A stretch of DNA of 64,000 nucleotides from VRUE01 sp963753245 (GTDB taxonomy: Bacteria > Actinomycetota > Thermoleophilia > Solirubrobacterales > 70-9). Position numbers and translations under genes: made by a program. Below the pieces are notes generated by a model. It saw only the letters and a list, made by a program, of their open reading frames with translations. It made no database searches and had not been told where the DNA came from. Shown here in pieces: positions 1 to 8,680 of the stretch; the first letter of the stretch is position 1; each line of letters begins with the position of its first letter. The DNA lies in contig CAVWBK010000011.1 in the NCBI GenBank assembly GCA_963753245.1, positions 124,001-188,000 on the forward strand. The letters run 5' to 3'.

Positions 1-3000
1 CGTGGACCCACTCGGCGAGGCCCTCGGCGGACTGCACGCCAAGCCCGTGGACATAGAGCTGCTCGGCGAATTCGCCCTCTGCCTCGAGGTGTTCGATCAG
101 CTCGCTGACCTGGGGCCCGACGGTGACGCCCTGTAGGGCGACGAGGTCGCGCTCACCCGAATCCAGGGGCCGGAAGAAGTCGGCCAGGCAGATCCGGTCG
201 TGTTTGGGCTGGCGCGGGAAGACCAGACGCTCAAGCTCACGCTCGCGATCATCGGGATCAAAGATAACCAGCTCGTTACCCTCGGCGGCGGCTGGAAAGT
301 AGCCCAGACGCGCCCGCGGGTGAAGATAATTCTGCTCGCGCCACATCCGCTCCAGGCGGGGCGCGAAGCCCTCCTCGCCCTCGCTGCCCTCGACCAGCGC
401 CCGCCAGGCCTCGCCCTTGACCCCGCGGCCGCCCCAGTGCAGCTTAAAGAGGACGTGGCGGTCGAGATAGGGGAAGACCTGATCGAAGTCGATGTCGATC
501 TCACGCGCGCCCCAAAACGGGGGCGTCGGAATCGGATTGTCGGTAGCCGCCGACGAGCGCACGCTGTCGTCGCTGAGCGGCGGTGAGTCATCGACCACCG
601 TTGGCTTCTCGCGCAGCGTCCTGGCCTCGGCATGGATCCGCTCGACCAGAGCCGAGCGCGACCCGGCATCGATCAGCGCGTCCATCGTGTCGAGACCCTG
701 GAAGGCGTCCTTGCAGTAGAACACCCCCGGCTGATAGACGTCCTCGGAGTCCTTGCCGTGCGGGTAGTTGGTGCGGCGACCAAAATCGCGGTTGATCGCG
801 GCACCGCCGATCAGAACCGGAAACCCCAGCCCGCGTTGGTGGAGCTCCTGAACGCAGGCCGGCATCTGCTTGGAGGTCGAGACCAGAAGGGCGGAGAGGC
901 CGATTGCATCGGCCTCGTTCTCGACCGCGGCCTCGATGATCGTCTCGACCGGAACCTGCTTGCCGAGGTCGATCACCGTGTAGCCGTTGTTGGTCAGGAT
1001 CGTGTTGACCAACGACTTGCCGATGTCGTGTACGTCGCCAAAGACGGTCGCGATCACGACCTTGCCCTTGGTGTGGCCGTCGATCCGGTCGAGATAGTTC
1101 TCAAGTTGGGCGACCGCGCGCTTCATCACTTCGGCCGATTGCAGGACGAAGGGCAGGATCAGTTCTCCGGAGCCGAATTTGTCGCCGACCTCCTTCATCG
1201 CCGGCAGCAGGACCTCATTGAGGGTCGGCACCGCGCCAATTTTCTCGACCGAGCGGTCAATCCACTCCTCGACCCCGTCCTTCTTGCGTCGCAGGATGTG
1301 CCAGTGCAGCGCCTCCTCTGGCTCCATGCCCGCGGTCGGGTCCTCGGCCTCCTCGGTCGCCTCCTCGTCCTTTGACTCGAAGTGAGAGATGAAGCGCTCG
1401 AGTGCGTCCTCGCGGCGGTTGAGGACCAGGTCATCGGTCAGCTCGCGCTCCTCTTCGGAGATCTCTGAGTAGGGCGTTATGTGGTTGGGGTTGACCATCG
1501 CGAGGTCGAGGCCGGCCTCCACGCAGTGGTGCAGGAATACCGAGTTGAGCACCGCGCGCGGTCGCGGCGAAACTCCGAAGGAGACGTTGGATACCCCCAG
1601 GGAGGTCTTCACCCCGGGGATCTCGGCCTTGATCCGCCGAATCCCCTCGATCGTCTCCACCGCCGAGGGCCTCCACTCCTCATCGCCAGTGGTCAGGGTG
1701 AAGGTGAGGGCGTCGAAGATCAGCGCCTCGGGGTCGAGTCCGTGCTCCTCGCAGGCGATCTCGCGCAGCCGTTCGGCTATCTGCACCTTGCGCTCGGCCG
1801 TCTTCGCCATTCCGGCCTCATCGATCGTCAGCGCGATCAACGCGGCGCCATGGGCCCGGGCCAGTGGCACGACCACGTCGGCCTTCGCGCGACCGGCCTC
1901 GAGGTTGATCGAGTTGACGATCGCCCGCCCGGAGATCTGCTCGAGGGCGGCCTTGATCACCTCGGGCTCGGTCGAGTCGACCTGGATCGGTGCCGGCTGG
2001 GTCAGTGAGACGCGCTCCACGACCGCCTTCATCTGCTCGTCCTCATCCTGGCGCTCGGTCAGCGCGACGCAGATGTCGAGCACGTGGGCGCCGCCCTCGA
2101 CTTGATCCTCGGCGACCTGGACGAGGCCATCGTAATCATCGGCGAGCAGCAGCTCCTTGGCCTTGCGCGAGCCCTGCGAGTTGACCCGCTCGCCGACCAG
2201 AGTCGGGCGCGGCTCCTGCACCAGCGGGGTTGAGGTCATCAGCGAGGAGACCTCGATCGGTCCCCGCGCGGGACGCTCGCCGACCGCGCGGCCCTCGACC
2301 CGCTCGCGGATCGCCGCGATGTGTTCGGGAGTTGTCCCGCAGCAGCCGCCGACGATGCCGACGCCGTAGCGCTCGACGAACTCACCCAGCGTCGCAGCCA
2401 GCGGCCCGGGCTCTTCGGGGAAGATCGTCTCGCCGTCTGGCCCCTGCAGCGGCAGGCCCGCATTGGGGATGCAGTGGACCGGCAGGGGGCTGTGCTCGCC
2501 GAGGAACCGGATCGCGTCGCGCATGTCCTCGGGACCGGTCGAGCAGTTGAGGCCGATCACGTCTACATCGAGCGCCGCCAGCGTCGTCAGCACCGCCTGA
2601 ATGTCGGTGCCGAGCAGCATCTTGCCGCCCTGGGGCAGGAGCGAGACACTGGTCTGGATCGGCAGCCGGCGCCCGGTTGCGGCGAAGGCCTCGCGAGCAC
2701 CGAAGATCGCCGCCTTGACCTCGAGGATGTCCTGGGCGGTCTCGATGATGATCAGATCCACGCCCCCTTCGACCAGGCCGCGGGCCTGCTCGGAGAAGAC
2801 CTCGACCAGCCTGGTGAAGGAGATATCGCCGAGGGTCGGGTCATCGGATGCCGGCAGGAAGCCGGTTGGACCGATCGAGCCCGCGACAAAGCGCTCCCCG
2901 CCGGCGGCCCGGCGAGCGATCTGCGCTGCTTTCGTATTGATCTCCAGGGTCTGCTCGCCGAGGCCCCACTCTTCGAGCTTCAGTCGCGACCCCTGAAAGG

Positions 3001-3217
3001 TGTCGGTCTCGACAACTTCGGCGCCGGCCTCCAGCATCGAGGTGTGGACGCCCTCGATCACGTCGGCCCGGTTGAGGACCAGGGCCTCATGGCATTTGCC
3101 GAGCAGGCCCCCGTAGTCCGCTTGGCTGAGCTCGAACTGCTCGAGGGTGGCGCCCATACCGCCATCGAAGACGACGACGCGCTCGCGGGTCGCGGCTAGG
3201 AAATCACGCTCTGCCAT
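1..3217 (-). CDS. metH: Cobalamin-dependent methionine synthase (partial, C-terminus beyond the window)
   Basis: Transfers the methyl group of 5-methyltetrahydrofolate to homocysteine through cobalamin in the cytoplasm, making methionine. About 1,072 residues are visible on the minus strand. The N-terminal homocysteine-binding domain has VVFDGGMGA near residue 14 and the zinc ligand motif GGCCGTTPEHI near residue 290. The pterin-binding domain follows, with VGERVNSQGSRK. The B12 domain has DVHDIGK with the axial histidine, then the start of the SAM-dependent activation domain. The RxxxGY motif of that domain and the C-terminus lie off the left edge. The ATG at 3217 follows AAAGG at 8 nt and a stronger GGAGGAAGG further up. 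A SAM riboswitch precedes it, so feedback by the pathway end product is expected. Confidence 0.96.
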   Translation of the reverse strand, partial: MAERDFLAATRERVVVFDGGMGATLEQFELSQADYGGLLGKCHEALVLNRADVIEGVHTSMLEAGAEVVETDTFQGSRLKLEEWGLGEQTLEINTKAAQIARRAAGGERFVAGSIGPTGFLPASDDPTLGDISFTRLVEVFSEQARGLVEGGVDLIIIETAQDILEVKAAIFGAREAFAATGRRLPIQTSVSLLPQGGKMLLGTDIQAVLTTLAALDVDVIGLNCSTGPEDMRDAIRFLGEHSPLPVHCIPNAGLPLQGPDGETIFPEEPGPLAATLGEFVERYGVGIVGGCCGTTPEHIAAIRERVEGRAVGERPARGPIEVSSLMTSTPLVQEPRPTLVGERVNSQGSRKAKELLLADDYDGLVQVAEDQVEGGAHVLDICVALTERQDEDEQMKAVVERVSLTQPAPIQVDSTEPEVIKAALEQISGRAIVNSINLEAGRAKADVVVPLARAHGAALIALTIDEAGMAKTAERKVQIAERLREIACEEHGLDPEALIFDALTFTLTTGDEEWRPSAVETIEGIRRIKAEIPGVKTSLGVSNVSFGVSPRPRAVLNSVFLHHCVEAGLDLAMVNPNHITPYSEISEEERELTDDLVLNRREDALERFISHFESKDEEATEEAEDPTAGMEPEEALHWHILRRKKDGVEEWIDRSVEKIGAVPTLNEVLLPAMKEVGDKFGSGELILPFVLQSAEVMKRAVAQLENYLDRIDGHTKGKVVIATVFGDVHDIGKSLVNTILTNNGYTVIDLGKQVPVETIIEAAVENEADAIGLSALLVSTSKQMPACVQELHQRGLGFPVLIGGAAINRDFGRRTNYPHGKDSEDVYQPGVFYCKDAFQGLDTMDALIDAGSRSALVERIHAEARTLREKPTVVDDSPPLSDDSVRSSAATDNPIPTPPFWGAREIDIDFDQVFPYLDRHVLFKLHWGGRGVKGEAWRALVEGSEGEEGFAPRLERMWREQNYLHPRARLGYFPAAAEGNELVIFDPDDRERELERLVFPRQPKHDRICLADFFRPLDSGERDLVALQGVTVGPQVSELIEHLEAEGEFAEQLYVHGLGVQSAEGLAEWVH

Positions 3218-3239
3218 GGCTGAAACCTTTCACCTTCCT

Positions 3240-3334
3240 CCATCGGATCCGGCGTTAGCACCGCACCGCGATCCGGGGATCGCGGCCGGTTGCTGCGGCG
3301 TCGACGGGCCGGGCCCCTCGACCGCTCTAGATGG
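3240..3334 (-). ncRNA. SAM-I/IV-family riboswitch in the metH leader
   Basis: Read on the minus strand, the metH leader carries the conserved SAM-I-type core. It has UAGAGCGGUCGAGGG, then CCGGCCC, then GCAGCAACC, a perfect P3 hairpin (CCGCGAUCC / GGAUCGCGG) and GGUGCUAACGCC. The closing helix P1 pairs CCAUC (3334-3330) with GAUGG (3244-3240). The last two bases of the 3' P1 strand are the first two of GGAGGAAGG (3241-3233), so ligand-stabilised P1 could hide that ribosome-binding sequence. A weaker AAAGG lies closer to the ATG. No U-tract terminator is visible, which favours translational control. Subclass (SAM-I against SAM-IV) was not resolved. Confidence 0.85.
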
Positions 3335-3378
3335 TCGCCAATAAATCTAGCGAAGCGCGGCGCCCTGCCGAGGGTGGT

Positions 3379-4959
3379 TCAGCCACGGATCCCGAGGCGG
3401 CGCTTCAGGTCGCGGGCGTTGAAGGCCTGGGCGATGCGAGCGACGAAGCCCTGACGAGCCCTCGTGTAGGGAAACCAGTTCGGTTCGCGCTTGGCGGCAA
3501 AGCGGGTGATCACGATCGACTCCGGCCGGCAGTACTTCTTGATCCCGTACTCGCCGTGGCGAAAGCCGATCCCCGACTCCTTCCAACCACCCATCGGCAC
3601 GTCGATCGCGCCGTAGTTGACGATCACGTCGTTGACGTTGACGGCACCGGCCTCGATTCGCCGCGCCACACGCTCGGCGCGGTGCCGCTCGCCAAAGACC
3701 GATCCGGCGAGACCGTAGCGGGTGTCATTGGCGAGCCGCAGCGCCTCCTCGGAATCGCGCACCTTCATCACTCCGACCACCGGCCCAAAGGTCTCATCGC
3801 GCATCACCTTCATCGAGTGGTCGACGTCAACCAGGACCGTGGGTTGAAAGTACTGACCCGGGCCCTCGACCCGTTTACCGCCGGTCAGCGCCCGGGCGCC
3901 GTTGGCGAGGGCGTCGTTGACCTGTTCCTCGACGATCGCGGTCTGGTTGGGTGAGGTCATCGCACCGACCTCCGAAGACGGCGAGCGGCCGTCCGGGCCC
4001 TGGCGCAGCTTGCCGACCTGCTCGGTCAGCTTGGCGACGAACTCCTCGTAGGCCGGCTCCTCGACATAGATCCGCTCGACCGAGAGGCAGACCTGCCCGG
4101 CGTTGAACATCCCGCCCCAGGTCGCGGCGTTGGCGGCGCGGTCGAGATCGGCATCGGAGAGCACGATCATCGGGTCCTTGCCACCGAGCTCGAGGCTGAC
4201 CGGGGTCAGGGTCTCGGCGGCTCGTGCCAAAACTTTGCGGCCGGTGCGATCAGAGCCGGTGAACTGGAGGAAGTCGACGTTGTCGATCAGACTCGCCCCG
4301 ACCTCCCCGGCCCCGTGCACGCAGTCAAATACATCGGGCGCGTCGATCTCCTCCTTCCAGACCTTAACCGCTTCCTGAAGGCCCATTGGCGTGAACTCCG
4401 AGGGCTTGATCACAACGGCCGCGCCGGCCTGCAGGGCGGGGATTGCGTCGCCGAGGGCAAGCGCCATCGGGAAGTTCCAGGGACTGATCACGCCAACCAC
4501 CGGATAGGGGCGGTACTGAACCTTGAGCTTGCGCGAGGCCATCAGCGGCGAGTGGGCGCGGACGCTTTCCTCGCCGATGAACTTCGCCGCCTTGGCGCCG
4601 TAGAAGTTGATCAGGTCGGCGAGGTAGATCAGCTCGATCGAGGTGTCGCCGCGCACCTTGCCGGTCTCGGCCTGCATCGTGTCGGCGATCTGGCTGGCGT
4701 TGTCAAGGAGCCAGTCACGCAGCTTGCCCAACCAGTGGCGGCGCCCCTCGATGCCAAGCGCCTCCCACTCGGCCTGGTTGGCACGGACCCGGGCGACGAC
4801 CTCGGCCACCTGCTCGGGTGAGGCGGTCGCGACCGCTCCAACCGGCTCGCCGCTCGCCGGATTGAGCACCTCGAGGCGATCAGCCGTGCCATTTGCGCCG
4901 TTGGCAGAGCCCTCGGCTCCCTTAAGTGTGTCCCTCGTCTGCGCAGTGCCGCTCTCCAC
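3379..4959 (-). CDS. NAD(P)-dependent aldehyde dehydrogenase, succinate-semialdehyde dehydrogenase-like
   Basis: A 526-residue member of the aldehyde dehydrogenase superfamily that oxidises an aldehyde to the acid in the cytoplasm. The cofactor-binding and catalytic motifs are intact: SPWNFPMAL near residue 160, FTGSDRTGRK, the catalytic Glu in LELGGKDPMIV and the catalytic Cys in NAGQVCLSVERIYV. Its closest family by eye is GabD2/SSADH-type, but the substrate cannot be read from the sequence. An N-terminal extension of about 25 residues rich in Gly, Ala and Asn precedes the fold. The start is GTG behind GAGGAAGGGAG. A palindrome at 4984-4999 sits at the predicted -10/+1 and is nearly identical to one before the acyl-CoA dehydrogenase at 36380, suggesting shared control with fatty-acid breakdown. 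Confidence 0.93.
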   Translation of the reverse strand: MESGTAQTRDTLKGAEGSANGANGTADRLEVLNPASGEPVGAVATASPEQVAEVVARVRANQAEWEALGIEGRRHWLGKLRDWLLDNASQIADTMQAETGKVRGDTSIELIYLADLINFYGAKAAKFIGEESVRAHSPLMASRKLKVQYRPYPVVGVISPWNFPMALALGDAIPALQAGAAVVIKPSEFTPMGLQEAVKVWKEEIDAPDVFDCVHGAGEVGASLIDNVDFLQFTGSDRTGRKVLARAAETLTPVSLELGGKDPMIVLSDADLDRAANAATWGGMFNAGQVCLSVERIYVEEPAYEEFVAKLTEQVGKLRQGPDGRSPSSEVGAMTSPNQTAIVEEQVNDALANGARALTGGKRVEGPGQYFQPTVLVDVDHSMKVMRDETFGPVVGVMKVRDSEEALRLANDTRYGLAGSVFGERHRAERVARRIEAGAVNVNDVIVNYGAIDVPMGGWKESGIGFRHGEYGIKKYCRPESIVITRFAAKREPNWFPYTRARQGFVARIAQAFNARDLKRRLGIRG

Positions 4960-4983
4960 CGTGGTGCTCCCTTCCTCACACTC

Positions 4984-4999
4984 TTGGCTGGTCAGCCAA
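4984..4999 (-). promoter_or_regulatory. Palindromic operator upstream of the aldehyde dehydrogenase
   Basis: On the coding strand of the downstream gene the site reads TTGGCTGACCAGCCAA, a perfect 7-bp inverted repeat around AC. It directly follows a -10-like TAGAGT (5004-4999) and lies about 25 nt before the GTG start, so a bound protein would cover the transcription start. The site at 36294-36309 differs only by one symmetric base pair. This is typical of TetR-family operators; the regulator is not identified. Confidence 0.7.
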
Positions 5000-5008
5000 C
5001 TCTAGCCG

Positions 5009-6202
5009 CTATCTGGGAACGAGGCGGAAGACGGGGCCCGCCTGAGAGGTGACGTAAATGCGCCCCTGGTCATCTTCGCCAAAGGAGGTCGGGCTTTCCA
5101 GCGATGGGCCGAGGGTGCCCTGGTCGCCGGCGCGACCGAGGTGGGGTTTGAGGCTGCGCAGCTTGCCCTCGCAGTAATCGGCATATAGGTAGCGTCCGCG
5201 CAGGGCCGGCAGGCGGGGATCGTGGACGACGTAGCCGCCGATGATCGCGCAGCTCCCGTCGCGGCTGTGGGGGTAGGCGTAGATCGGTTTCGTCGTATCG
5301 CCGGGATCGGGAGTGCCACCTTCTTCTTCGCGGTAGGGGGCAAAGCCCTCGAAGGCATCCCAGCCGAAGTTGGCGCCGCGGGCGGCCGCGACGGTCGTGT
5401 AGTCGACCTCCTCGAAGCGATTCTGGCCGACATCGCCGATCACGATTCGGGGCGCTTTGGCGCTGGTGGTGTCAAAGGAGAAGCGAAACGGGTTGCGCAG
5501 GCCATAGCTGTAGATCTCATCGCGTCCGGGTTTGTCGACGAAGGGGTTCGAGGGCGGCACCGTGTAGGGCGCCCCGCTCGATGGCCGCGGATCGATGCGC
5601 AGCAACTTGCCGAGCAGGACATTCTTGTTCTGAGCGTTATTTGGGGGGTCTCCCGCGGCGCCGCCATCGCCGGTGCCGAAATACAGCAGGTTGCCCAGGA
5701 ACTGCATCTGACCGCCGTTGTGGTTGGTGTTAACCGGATGGGGGATGCCGATTACCTTCCGCCGCGAGGCGGGGGCGGCGCGCGTCTGGGTGCGGCGCTG
5801 GAATTCGTCGATGCGGATATTGCCCTGTTTGTCGGTGTAGTAGGCATAAAAGCGACCGCTGCGCTTGTAGTCGGGTGGAAAGGCGATCGAGAGCAGGCCC
5901 CGCTCACCTTCGAAGGAGACCAGGCTTGAGATGTCAAGGAAGGGTCGCCTCAGCCGCCGACCGTCGCGCAGGACGATCACCCTGCCGGGTTGCTCGACGA
6001 CGAAGAGCAGCCGCGGGACCCCGGGAGCCCCGGTCACGTAGACGGGGTTGTCAAAGTTGCCGATGCGCCTCAACCCGAGCCCGCCGCTGCGCCTGGGTTG
6101 GGGCTGAGAGGAGCGGCTCGGCGCCCCGGCGGCGCCGCAGGCCGAGAGCGCAAACAGAGCAAAGAAGAGAAGAGCGGTGCCGGCACGAAGGCGGCGTCTC
6201 AT
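5009..6202 (-). CDS. PQQ-dependent aldose sugar dehydrogenase-like lipoprotein
   Basis: A 397-residue member of the glucose/sorbosone dehydrogenase beta-propeller family (GSDH, Asd/YliI-like). These enzymes oxidise sugars outside the membrane using PQQ. The first 22 residues form a lipoprotein signal ending in LFALSAC. Family motifs are visible: GERGLLSIAFPPDY near residue 110, NTNHNGGQ near residue 170, GTGDGG, and YGLRNPFRFSFD near residue 250. A longer reading frame reaches 6400 but would run into the upstream gene, and the ATG at 6202 gives a clean signal peptide. It starts 10 nt after the stop of the lipoprotein gene at 6213, so the two are probably co-transcribed. No PQQ synthesis genes are in the window. 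Confidence 0.9.
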   Translation of the reverse strand: MRRRLRAGTALLFFALFALSACGAAGAPSRSSQPQPRRSGGLGLRRIGNFDNPVYVTGAPGVPRLLFVVEQPGRVIVLRDGRRLRRPFLDISSLVSFEGERGLLSIAFPPDYKRSGRFYAYYTDKQGNIRIDEFQRRTQTRAAPASRRKVIGIPHPVNTNHNGGQMQFLGNLLYFGTGDGGAAGDPPNNAQNKNVLLGKLLRIDPRPSSGAPYTVPPSNPFVDKPGRDEIYSYGLRNPFRFSFDTTSAKAPRIVIGDVGQNRFEEVDYTTVAAARGANFGWDAFEGFAPYREEEGGTPDPGDTTKPIYAYPHSRDGSCAIIGGYVVHDPRLPALRGRYLYADYCEGKLRSLKPHLGRAGDQGTLGPSLESPTSFGEDDQGRIYVTSQAGPVFRLVPR

Positions 6203-6212
6203 CCCCGAAACG

Positions 6213-6896
6213 CTACTTGTTCGGCTTCCCCGGTTTGCCGATTTCGACGATCTGCCCGGAGTTCGTGACTTCGGATTCGGGCGGGGTTTCGGAGATCTGC
6301 ACGACGAAGGAGCCACCGGGCTTGACGCCCCCGACGGTCTCTGCCTTGGCCGCTCCGCTGAGGCCGGCGTCGATGCCGTAGAGCAGCGTGTATTGGCCAC
6401 CTTTGACCGCGCTCAACTTCCAGATTCCTTCCAGGCTGGCACCGGGCTTGAGCGCGCCCAGGTCAAAGGTCTTATGGCTGGAGGTGGTGGCGCCGCCGGG
6501 CCCTTCGGTGCCAGCCAGCTTGGGATAGCCTTCGGCGAGGACCCAGACCGGCCGGTCGGGCTGGGCGAGTTCGGGCTGTGGGTCGTGGATGGCGAAGGGC
6601 AGCGAGGAGGTCTGTCCGGGCTTACCCGCGATCGAGAGGGTGACGGCGATCGCCGGCACGGTCTTCTTGCCGGTGTTGCGAATCCCGATCTGCAACAGCG
6701 AGGTTTGGCCGAGCCGCTGCTTGGTCGGAAATTGCGCCCCGGTCACCCTCACCTGGTAGCTGCCCGCCTTCTCGTTTGAATCCGCGGAGGAACCGCCACC
6801 GCAGGCCGCCAGCGAGCTGGCCAACGCCACGAGGGCGAGTCCCGCTGCGATAGCGCGAAGGCGGGATTGCCGCCCGGGTTTGCCGTGCCCCCCCAA
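6213..6896 (-). CDS. Predicted lipoprotein of unknown function
   Basis: A secreted lipoprotein of about 227 residues. A hydrophobic stretch leads to the lipobox LAAC followed by GGGSS, and the mature part is beta-rich with a GIRNTGKKTVPAI segment, like a domain that handles structural or redox partners outside the cell. No family was recognised. The start is uncertain: a TTG at 6896 gives a normal signal peptide, whereas the frame stays open to 7085, where it would overlap the divergent permease gene. It lies 10 nt upstream of the PQQ-type sugar dehydrogenase lipoprotein, so it may be that enzyme's partner; this is inference from position. Confidence 0.75.
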   Translation of the reverse strand: MGGHGKPGRQSRLRAIAAGLALVALASSLAACGGGSSADSNEKAGSYQVRVTGAQFPTKQRLGQTSLLQIGIRNTGKKTVPAIAVTLSIAGKPGQTSSLPFAIHDPQPELAQPDRPVWVLAEGYPKLAGTEGPGGATTSSHKTFDLGALKPGASLEGIWKLSAVKGGQYTLLYGIDAGLSGAAKAETVGGVKPGGSFVVQISETPPESEVTNSGQIVEIGKPGKPNK

Positions 6897-7069
6897 AGCG
6901 GCCGGAACATAGCATGGGTCCCGCGCTGTCTCTAAGGAGGAGCCGCGGACTCGGCCCGGGGTTAGCTCGATCTCAACACTGGTGTAACGGAGAGCGCCGC
7001 CTGCATCCCATAGACTGCCATCCCTAGGTCGGGGTCGAGTGGACCCGGTGCCGGCCAATCGGAGGAGCA

Positions 7070-7879
7070 ATGAATAGAGCCGCATCGATAGGCAGGAGCT
7101 TCGCTCCGGCGAGGTCCTTCTTCGAACAGGTGGGGGAAATGGTGCTCCTCACTACTCGCACGCTCGCCTCGGCGGTGAGACCGCCCTATCCCTACGGCGA
7201 GGAGTTCATCGGCCAGTTCCTCTTCGCCCTGCAGCTCTGCTGGTTTCCACTCCTGATCTCCACCGTCGCTTTCGGCTTCGGTGCCCCGGGGCTGCAGGCG
7301 GCCAATGTCTTCACCCTGTTCGGCACCCTCGACCGGCTCGGCGGTTTCTTCGTCCTCGCCTCGATCCGCGAGTTCGCACCCTTCGTCACCGCGGTCGTCG
7401 TCGCCGGGGTCGCAGGTACCGCGATCACCGCCGACCTTGGCGCCCGCAAGATCCGCGAGGAGCTCGACGCCCTGCAGGTGCTCGGCGTCGACCCGATCAA
7501 GAATCTCGTCGTACCGCGCTTTTTGGCGCTGATGCTGATCACCGGCCTGCTCGATATCTACGCCCTGGTCTTTGGGATCAGCGGCGGCATCCTCACTGAG
7601 ATCCTCTACAAGCAGCCGCTCGGCGGTTTCTTCGCGACCCTCTTCTCCAATGCCTCAATCACCGACCTCGCTGGCTCGGTGATCAAGTGCACCCTGTTCG
7701 GTGCGATCATCGCCGTCGTTTGCTCCTACAAGGGAATGAATGCCTCCGGCGGCGCGGCCGGGGTCGGCCGCGCTGTCAATCAGGCGGTGGTCATCTCCTT
7801 CATGGGCGTCTTTGCCTTCAACTACGCGTTCACCCAGACAATGCTCGCCACCAACCCTGAATTGCAGACGATTCGATGA
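7070..7879 (+). CDS. MlaE/YrbE-family ABC transporter permease (YrbE A-type)
   Basis: A 269-residue integral membrane protein of the MlaE (DUF140) family, the permease class of Mce/Mla lipid transporters. The hallmark motif is SIREFAPFVTAVVVAGVAGTAITADLG split across residues about 97-124, followed by KIREELDALQVLGVDP, the cytoplasmic coupling helix that contacts the ATPase. About five to six membrane segments are visible. The ATG follows GGAGGAGCA. It is the first of six genes that overlap or nearly touch to 13440, and its stop overlaps the next start by 4 nt. In mycobacteria such genes import or redistribute lipids or sterols together with MCE proteins. Confidence 0.95.
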   Translation: MNRAASIGRSFAPARSFFEQVGEMVLLTTRTLASAVRPPYPYGEEFIGQFLFALQLCWFPLLISTVAFGFGAPGLQAANVFTLFGTLDRLGGFFVLASIREFAPFVTAVVVAGVAGTAITADLGARKIREELDALQVLGVDPIKNLVVPRFLALMLITGLLDIYALVFGISGGILTEILYKQPLGGFFATLFSNASITDLAGSVIKCTLFGAIIAVVCSYKGMNASGGAAGVGRAVNQAVVISFMGVFAFNYAFTQTMLATNPELQTIR

Positions 7880-8673
7880 GCGCCTGGCTCGATGTCCCGC
7901 GCGGTTGGCTTGACTCCTTCGGCGAGATCTCGCGCTTCGGCGCCAGGGTCGCCGGTCTGGTCTACTCGGGCCGCGTCCTGCGCTTCTTCGGCGAGTCGCT
8001 GCGCCAGGCCGGCATCTTGATCCTCGGTTCGGCGCTGATCATCTGGGGGCTGGTCTTCGTCCTCGGGCTGCAATGCGGGATCGAGGGTGCCTATCTGCTG
8101 CGCGCCCAGGGTGCCCCCGCCTACGCCGGCCTTTTCTCGGCCTGGTGTGACCTGCGCGAGGTGATGCCCTACGCCTTCGGTTACATGCTCGCCGCCAAGG
8201 TCGGGACCGGGATCGTCGCCGAGCTCGGTGCGATGCGGATTTCCGACGAGATCGACGCGCTCGAGGTGATGGGAGTGCCGCCCGTCGCCTTCCTCTGCGC
8301 GACCCGGCTGCTCGCTGCCTGGATCGCTTTCCCTTTCATGTACCTGGCCGGGATCGGGATCATGTATTTCGCCAGCTATCTGGCCGTCGTGCAGCAGATC
8401 GGCGATGTCTCCTCAGGTGGCTATGAACTGATCTTCTGGATGTTCCAAAACCCTCCCGACCTCTTCTTCAGCCTGACCAAGGGCATGTTCATGGCGACCG
8501 CGATCGTGCTGGTCGGGTGCTATTACGGCTACACCGCCTCGGGGGGGCCGGTTGGAGTCGGCACCGCGACCGCGAAGTCGATGGTGCTCAATATCGTCTT
8601 AGTCCACATCATCGGGATGCTCGGAACCCTGATCTTCTGGGGGGCCAACCCGAGGGCGCCGATAGGAGGCTGA
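7876..8673 (+). CDS. MlaE/YrbE-family ABC transporter permease (YrbE B-type)
   Basis: The second MlaE-family permease, 265 residues, starting at an ATGA overlap with the previous gene. It has the family coupling motif RISDEIDALEVMGVPPVAFL near residue 120 and the preceding AAKVGTGIVAELGAM. Two different YrbE permeases in tandem are the arrangement of actinobacterial mce loci, where they form a heterodimer, unlike the single MlaE of Proteobacteria. Substrate is not readable. Downstream, where mce genes would normally start, the ATPase and an MMPL exporter follow instead. Confidence 0.95.
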   Translation: MSAWLDVPRGWLDSFGEISRFGARVAGLVYSGRVLRFFGESLRQAGILILGSALIIWGLVFVLGLQCGIEGAYLLRAQGAPAYAGLFSAWCDLREVMPYAFGYMLAAKVGTGIVAELGAMRISDEIDALEVMGVPPVAFLCATRLLAAWIAFPFMYLAGIGIMYFASYLAVVQQIGDVSSGGYELIFWMFQNPPDLFFSLTKGMFMATAIVLVGCYYGYTASGGPVGVGTATAKSMVLNIVLVHIIGMLGTLIFWGANPRAPIGG

Positions 8674-8680
8674 TCAGACC

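Noticed and set aside
632..1375. Long plus-strand frame opposite metH
   Set aside because: It lies wholly inside metH on the other strand, which has clear homology; high-GC antisense frames stay open by codon bias.
6897..7085. Extended lipoprotein reading frame starting at 7085
   Set aside because: It would put about 60 residues before the signal peptide and overlap the divergent permease start; the TTG at 6896 is more plausible.
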